From contig CM060118.1 of NCBI GenBank assembly GCA_030522415.1, positions 31,948,280-32,012,279 of the forward strand: DNA of 64,000 bases, written 5' to 3'. Both the position numbers and the translations under genes were made by a program. This stretch comes from Channallabes apus (taxonomy: Eukaryota > Chordata > Actinopteri > Siluriformes > Clariidae). The stretch's first letter is position 1. The number at the start of each line of letters is the position of its first letter. The notes beneath the pieces were generated by a model, which worked only from the letters and a program-made list of their open reading frames with translations, did not search any database and was not told where the DNA came from. Positions 60,348 to 64,000 of the stretch are shown here, piece by piece.

Positions 60348-61280
60348 CAGTACCAGTCAAAAGTCTGGACACATCTTCTTCTTCAATGTTTTTCTTTATT
60401 TCTATAAATTTCAATAATGTACATTAATACTGAAAACATCCAAATTATGATAGAACATTTATGGAACAATGTCATAAACCCAGAATATATATTTGTTTGT
60501 TCCAAACGTTTAACTTTGATCGCAGCCTGACTCACTCATGACATTCTCTCACCTGGAATGGTTTTCAAATCACAGGTGAGCCTTATTAAGAGTTCATTTG
60601 TGACATTTCTGGCCTACCTAATATGCTTTAGACCATCAATTGTCTTCATAAGGACAGCAGAGGAGGGGTGTAATAACACACTTTGTGCTATTACTGATAA
60701 CTAATCAGTAGCTCAGAGCCTTAACCTCCTCAGCCACCACTGCCCCTGGGTATGAATCCATATGGTATAAATCCATATCATGGCAAGAAATAGTCAGTAA
60801 AGAGAAAAGACAGTCCATCAATACTTGAAAAAATTTCAAGAACTGTTAATGTTACTCCCAAGCCCAAAGTGCAGTCGCCAAAGCCATCAAATGCTTAGTC
60901 AAAATTGAGGGCACATTTAATTGGGGTAGCACATGGCAACCACAGCATTTTCAGTGACATGCCATCCCATCTGGTCAGTACTTAGTGGGATCATTATTTG
61001 TTTTCCAACAGGACAATGACCCCAAACATGTCTCTAGGTTACATAAGAGCTATTTGTCTGGGAAGCAGAGTGATGGAATGCTGCGCCGGATCACCTGCCC
61101 TCCACAATCACCTTATCAAAATCTAATTGAGATGGTTTGGGATGAGTTTGACCGGAAAGTGAAGGAAAATCATCCAGCAAGTACACGACTCCAATGGGCA
61201 CCCCATCAAAAAACATTCCAGGTGTCGACCTCATGAGGCTTCCTGAGAGAATGGCAAGAGTGTGCAAAGCTGTCACCAAG
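60348..61280 (+). pseudogene. Tc1-like transposon remnant, cut by the LTR element
   Basis: The left end ACAGTACCAGTCAAAAGTC starts a Tc1-like inverted repeat. The segment 60985-61236 is an open frame with FQQDNDPKHVSRLHKSYL and SPYQNLIEMVWDEFDRKVKE, the second Asp and the Glu of the DDE triad of Tc1 transposase. The N-terminal two thirds are deleted or scrambled (60780-60980) and a family C SINE scrap lies at 60693-60750. The 3' end is missing because the LTR element begins at 61281. Confidence 0.82.
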
Positions 61281-62272
61281 TGTCACGTTCTGCTATGGTG
61301 TTGGACTGTGGGCTTGGTGTTGAGGCATAGATGCAGAGGGGATGCAGTGAAACAGAAAGAGTCTTTATTAAAACAAACAAGCAAAACATGAACAAAATAT
61401 GAAATAAGGAAGTTGGCATGAACTTTGGAGCAGAATACAAACAGAACTCATAAACACTTAGACATCAGACTAGGGATTGCACAACTAATACAATACAGAC
61501 ATGGGGATACAAACTGGACGAGACAAGACACACTAAACAGACTAGAGGACTAAACACAAGGGACTACACATGCAAGGGATAAACAAACACAAGACAGGCT
61601 TGGCTAGGTCTATTGGCTGAGCTGCACATTAGCTGCTAAGCTAGCTCATAGCTAATCAGACTAATGGCTACACCAGCCAGTAGCCTGAGACACAAGGGAA
61701 TTAACAGACAAGGTACACAGCAGACTAGGTATGAAACAGACTAAGAACTCTAAAGGTTAGTGGCTAAAGATGTTAGTACCTAAACAGACTAAGAGCTAAG
61801 CAGACAATGAGACTAGACCGACACGAAGACTAGACAGACTAAGATCTAGACATGTTAGTATCACCCTCATTAGTATTGAAACAGACTACTAGCTAAACAT
61901 GCAATGGGGGTTACTTACACAAAAGGGTAAACACAAAAGGCTAATTCTCCTAGAGGCTAATCCTGCTAGGAGACACAGAGACAAAGAGACATAAACTAAA
62001 TCAAAGCAAATACAAACTTAACTTAAAGTGCTCCTGAAACCAAAAGCCAACTATCATGAAATCAAACTAAAACAAGGAAACAAAACCCACATAACAGAAA
62101 TTAATGCTCGACCCAGTTTCCCAGAACAAACAGGTATTTATAAAAGTGCTAATGAGCCTCCTCAGTTCAGGTGAGTATCCATGTCACCTGACCGAGGAGG
62201 CTTCTGGGAAACTGAGTCTAGGAACCAAAACTACAAAGTAAAAACACTGCCCTCTAGTGGGCAACCCTCACA
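61281..62272 (-). repeat. 3' LTR of the right-end retrotransposon
   Basis: 992 bp. Read on the - strand it begins TGTGAGGGTTGCCC and ends GCAGAACGTGACA. A TATA box (TATAAATA) lies at 62135-62142. A predicted transcript start lies 29 nt downstream at 62113 with GGTCGAGCATT. AATAAA is at 61364-61369. The long R region (about 770 bp) contains many CTAG/TTAG-type words. The same sequence recurs from 63312 to the window end, with no difference that I could see. Confidence 0.88.
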
Positions 62273-62285
62273 GTACCCCCCCCTT
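62273..62285 (-). other. Polypurine tract of the LTR element
   Basis: AAGGGGGGGGTAC on the - strand, immediately before the 3' LTR. This is where plus-strand DNA synthesis would be primed, and it fixes the element's orientation. Confidence 0.8.
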
Positions 62286-63299
62286 AAAAACGCTCCTCCG
62301 GAGCGCTAGCGGAGGTCCGGGGTACCCTTCCCCATGTCCCGGGTCATTCCACCCGACTGCGACGCCGACGAGCTGGCTCCCCAAGGTGGGTGGGAGGGTG
62401 GGCGAGCTTGAATTGCCGCCGAAGCCAGGCACCGGGTGCAGCAGCGGCCTGCACCCGAGGCTGGGTGGCGGAGGCAGCAATGGCTCGTCCTCGGGGCTGA
62501 GCGGCGGTGAGCTCATGACGTCGTCGGGTGGCGGAGGCAGCACTGGGCCGATGCCGTAGGCCGGGCGGCGGAGGCAGTGCCGGATCGCTGGTGTAGGCCG
62601 GGCGTTGGAGGCAGTGCTGTGTCGCTCTTGCCGGTGGAGCGATGGCTGCAGCACTGAATCGCCCTCCAAGTCGGGCGGCCGATGCAGCACTGTGTTGTCC
62701 TCACGCCGGGCAGCCTCTGCAGTACTCTGGCCTCCTTTGACACCGGGTGGCGATGGAAGCACGCTCTCGAAGTCTGGCGGTGGCGGGTCGCTGTCACCGC
62801 TGTGAACGAAGCTAGAGAGCGTGGTGAGGGTTTTCCCTGGCGAGGTCCTGGCTGGGCTCTGGGGACATGGAGACTCCCTTGCGGCCCGCTGGCGAAACTG
62901 GAGCCTCCACTGAGGCCCGCTGGCGAAACTGGAGCCTCCACTGAGGCCCGCTGGCGAAACTGGAGCCTCCACTGAGGCCCGCTGGCGAAACTGGAGCCTC
63001 CACTGAGGCCCGCTGGCGAAACTGGAGCCTCCACTGAGGCCCGCTGGCGAAACTGGAGCCTCCACTGAGGCCCGCTGGCGAAACTGGAGCCTCCACTGAG
63101 GCCCGCTGGCGAAACTGGAGCCTCCACTGAGGCCCGCTGGCGAAACTGGAGCCTCCACTGAGGCCCCCTCACCTCCAGTTCAGTCCCATTTTGACGTGGG
63201 GCAAGCTGATTATCCCTGGTCAGCTTGCCCAGGTGTTATAGTCCCAGCCCCCCCCCAAAATTTTCTCCCGGGGGGGCCCCTCTGCTATGCCTCTTGTAT
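62286..63299 (-). mobile_element. Internal region of a non-autonomous LTR retrotransposon
   Basis: About 1 kb, GC-rich, between polypurine tract and primer-binding site. No reverse transcriptase, integrase, protease or gag zinc knuckle is visible. It contains a 31-bp minisatellite (62883-63161) and, at 62463-62760, six looser repeats of GGGTGGCGGAGGCAGCA. An open frame of 296 codons (62268-63158, - strand) runs through both. It is Pro/Ser-rich and repeat-derived, so I doubt that it is a protein gene. Proteins would have to be supplied by an autonomous relative. Confidence 0.75.
62883..63161 (-). repeat. 31-bp minisatellite, nine copies, inside the LTR element
   Basis: Units start at 62883, 62914, 62945 and so on to 63131, each GGCCCGCTGGCGAAACTGGA plus GCCTCCACTGA, essentially identical. 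Because 31 is not a multiple of 3, one frame runs through all three phases and repeats every 31 residues (for example EAPVSPAGLSGGSSFASGPQ). Confidence 0.96.
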
Positions 63300-63310
63300 G
63301 GTCGAGCATT
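63300..63310 (-). other. Primer-binding site of self-priming type
   Basis: AATGCTCGACC on the - strand, one base inside the 5' LTR boundary. It is the exact complement of the LTR sequence GGTCGAGCATT (+ coordinates 62103-62113) at the predicted RNA 5' end. It does not have the TGG start of a usual tRNA primer site. This fits the self-priming of Tf1/sushi-group Ty3 elements. Confidence 0.7.
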
Positions 63311-63311
63311 C

Positions 63312-64000
63312 TGTCACGTTCTGCTATGGTGTTGGACTGTGGGCTTGGTGTTGAGGCATAGATGCAGAGGGGATGCAGTGAAACAGAAAGAGTCTTTATT
63401 AAAACAAACAAGCAAAACATGAACAAAATATGAAATAAGGAAGTTGGCATGAACTTTGGAGCAGAATACAAACAGAACTCATAAACACTTAGACATCAGA
63501 CTAGGGATTGCACAACTAATACAATACAGACATGGGGATACAAACTGGACGAGACAAGACACACTAAACAGACTAGAGGACTAAACACAAGGGACTACAC
63601 ATGCAAGGGATAAACAAACACAAGACAGGCTTGGCTAGGTCTATTGGCTGAGCTGCACATTAGCTGCTAAGCTAGCTCATAGCTAATCAGACTAATGGCT
63701 ACACCAGCCAGTAGCCTGAGACACAAGGGAATTAACAGACAAGGTACACAGCAGACTAGGTATGAAACAGACTAAGAACTCTAAAGGTTAGTGGCTAAAG
63801 ATGTTAGTACCTAAACAGACTAAGAGCTAAGCAGACAATGAGACTAGACCGACACGAAGACTAGACAGACTAAGATCTAGACATGTTAGTATCACCCTCA
63901 TTAGTATTGAAACAGACTACTAGCTAAACATGCAATGGGGGTTACTTACACAAAAGGGTAAACACAAAAGGCTAATTCTCCTAGAGGCTAATCCTGCTAG
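63312..64000 (-). repeat. 5' LTR of the retrotransposon (cut by the window edge)
   Basis: Repeats 61281-61969 with a constant offset of 2031, so no indel in 689 bp, and no substitution noticed. About 303 bp, including the U3 promoter, should lie beyond the window. Confidence 0.88.

Noticed and set aside
62883..63161. Regular 31-bp repeats as a CRISPR array
   Set aside because: The repeats are directly adjacent with no unique spacers, and the genome is a vertebrate. The same applies to the 40-bp and 21-bp arrays.

Overview
This window is nuclear DNA from a ray-finned fish, probably an ostariophysan (my inference). The evidence is spliced vertebrate genes with GT-AG introns, many tRNA-derived SINEs of teleost type, Tc1-like and hAT transposon debris, and abundant (CA)n/(TC)n microsatellites. 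No prokaryotic features are present. One 200-base run of N (38801-39000) marks an assembly gap.

Layout. Positions 1-19049 look like one large intron of a Quaking (qki) gene on the + strand. It is filled with SINEs, a hAT MITE carrying a solo LTR, a palindromic Tc1-type element and a 40-bp minisatellite. The 3' exons of qki follow: 19050-19137, 19654-19962, an alternative QKI-6-type terminal exon at 21724, a QKI-5 exon at 22641-22715 and the QKI-5 terminal exon at 25631, with a 3' UTR to about 27.9 kb. The QUA1/KH exons must lie to the left of the window. From 27.9 to 48.4 kb is an intergenic repeat desert: SINEs, decayed Tc1 elements, LINE fragments, a 1.2-kb hAT element and a >2-kb array of a 21-bp G-rich minisatellite.

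A single-coding-exon C2H2 zinc-finger gene lies on the - strand (50697-52124, 475 aa). It is divergent from timm23 on the + strand, and a CpG-rich stretch with alternating CA/TG tracts lies between them (52.5-53.8 kb). Five timm23 coding exons are visible (54291 to 59865). They encode the N-terminal part of this mitochondrial inner-membrane import channel subunit. The remaining exons are beyond the right edge.

The most striking object is at the right end, inside a timm23 intron. It is a very young LTR retrotransposon on the - strand (61281 to beyond 64000), with LTRs that look identical over 689 bp, a polypurine tract and a primer-binding site. The primer-binding site is complementary to the predicted first 11 nt of the element's own transcript, which is the self-priming signature of Tf1/sushi-type elements. 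The internal region is only about 1 kb, has no recognisable gag or pol, and carries a 31-bp minisatellite. It therefore looks non-autonomous.
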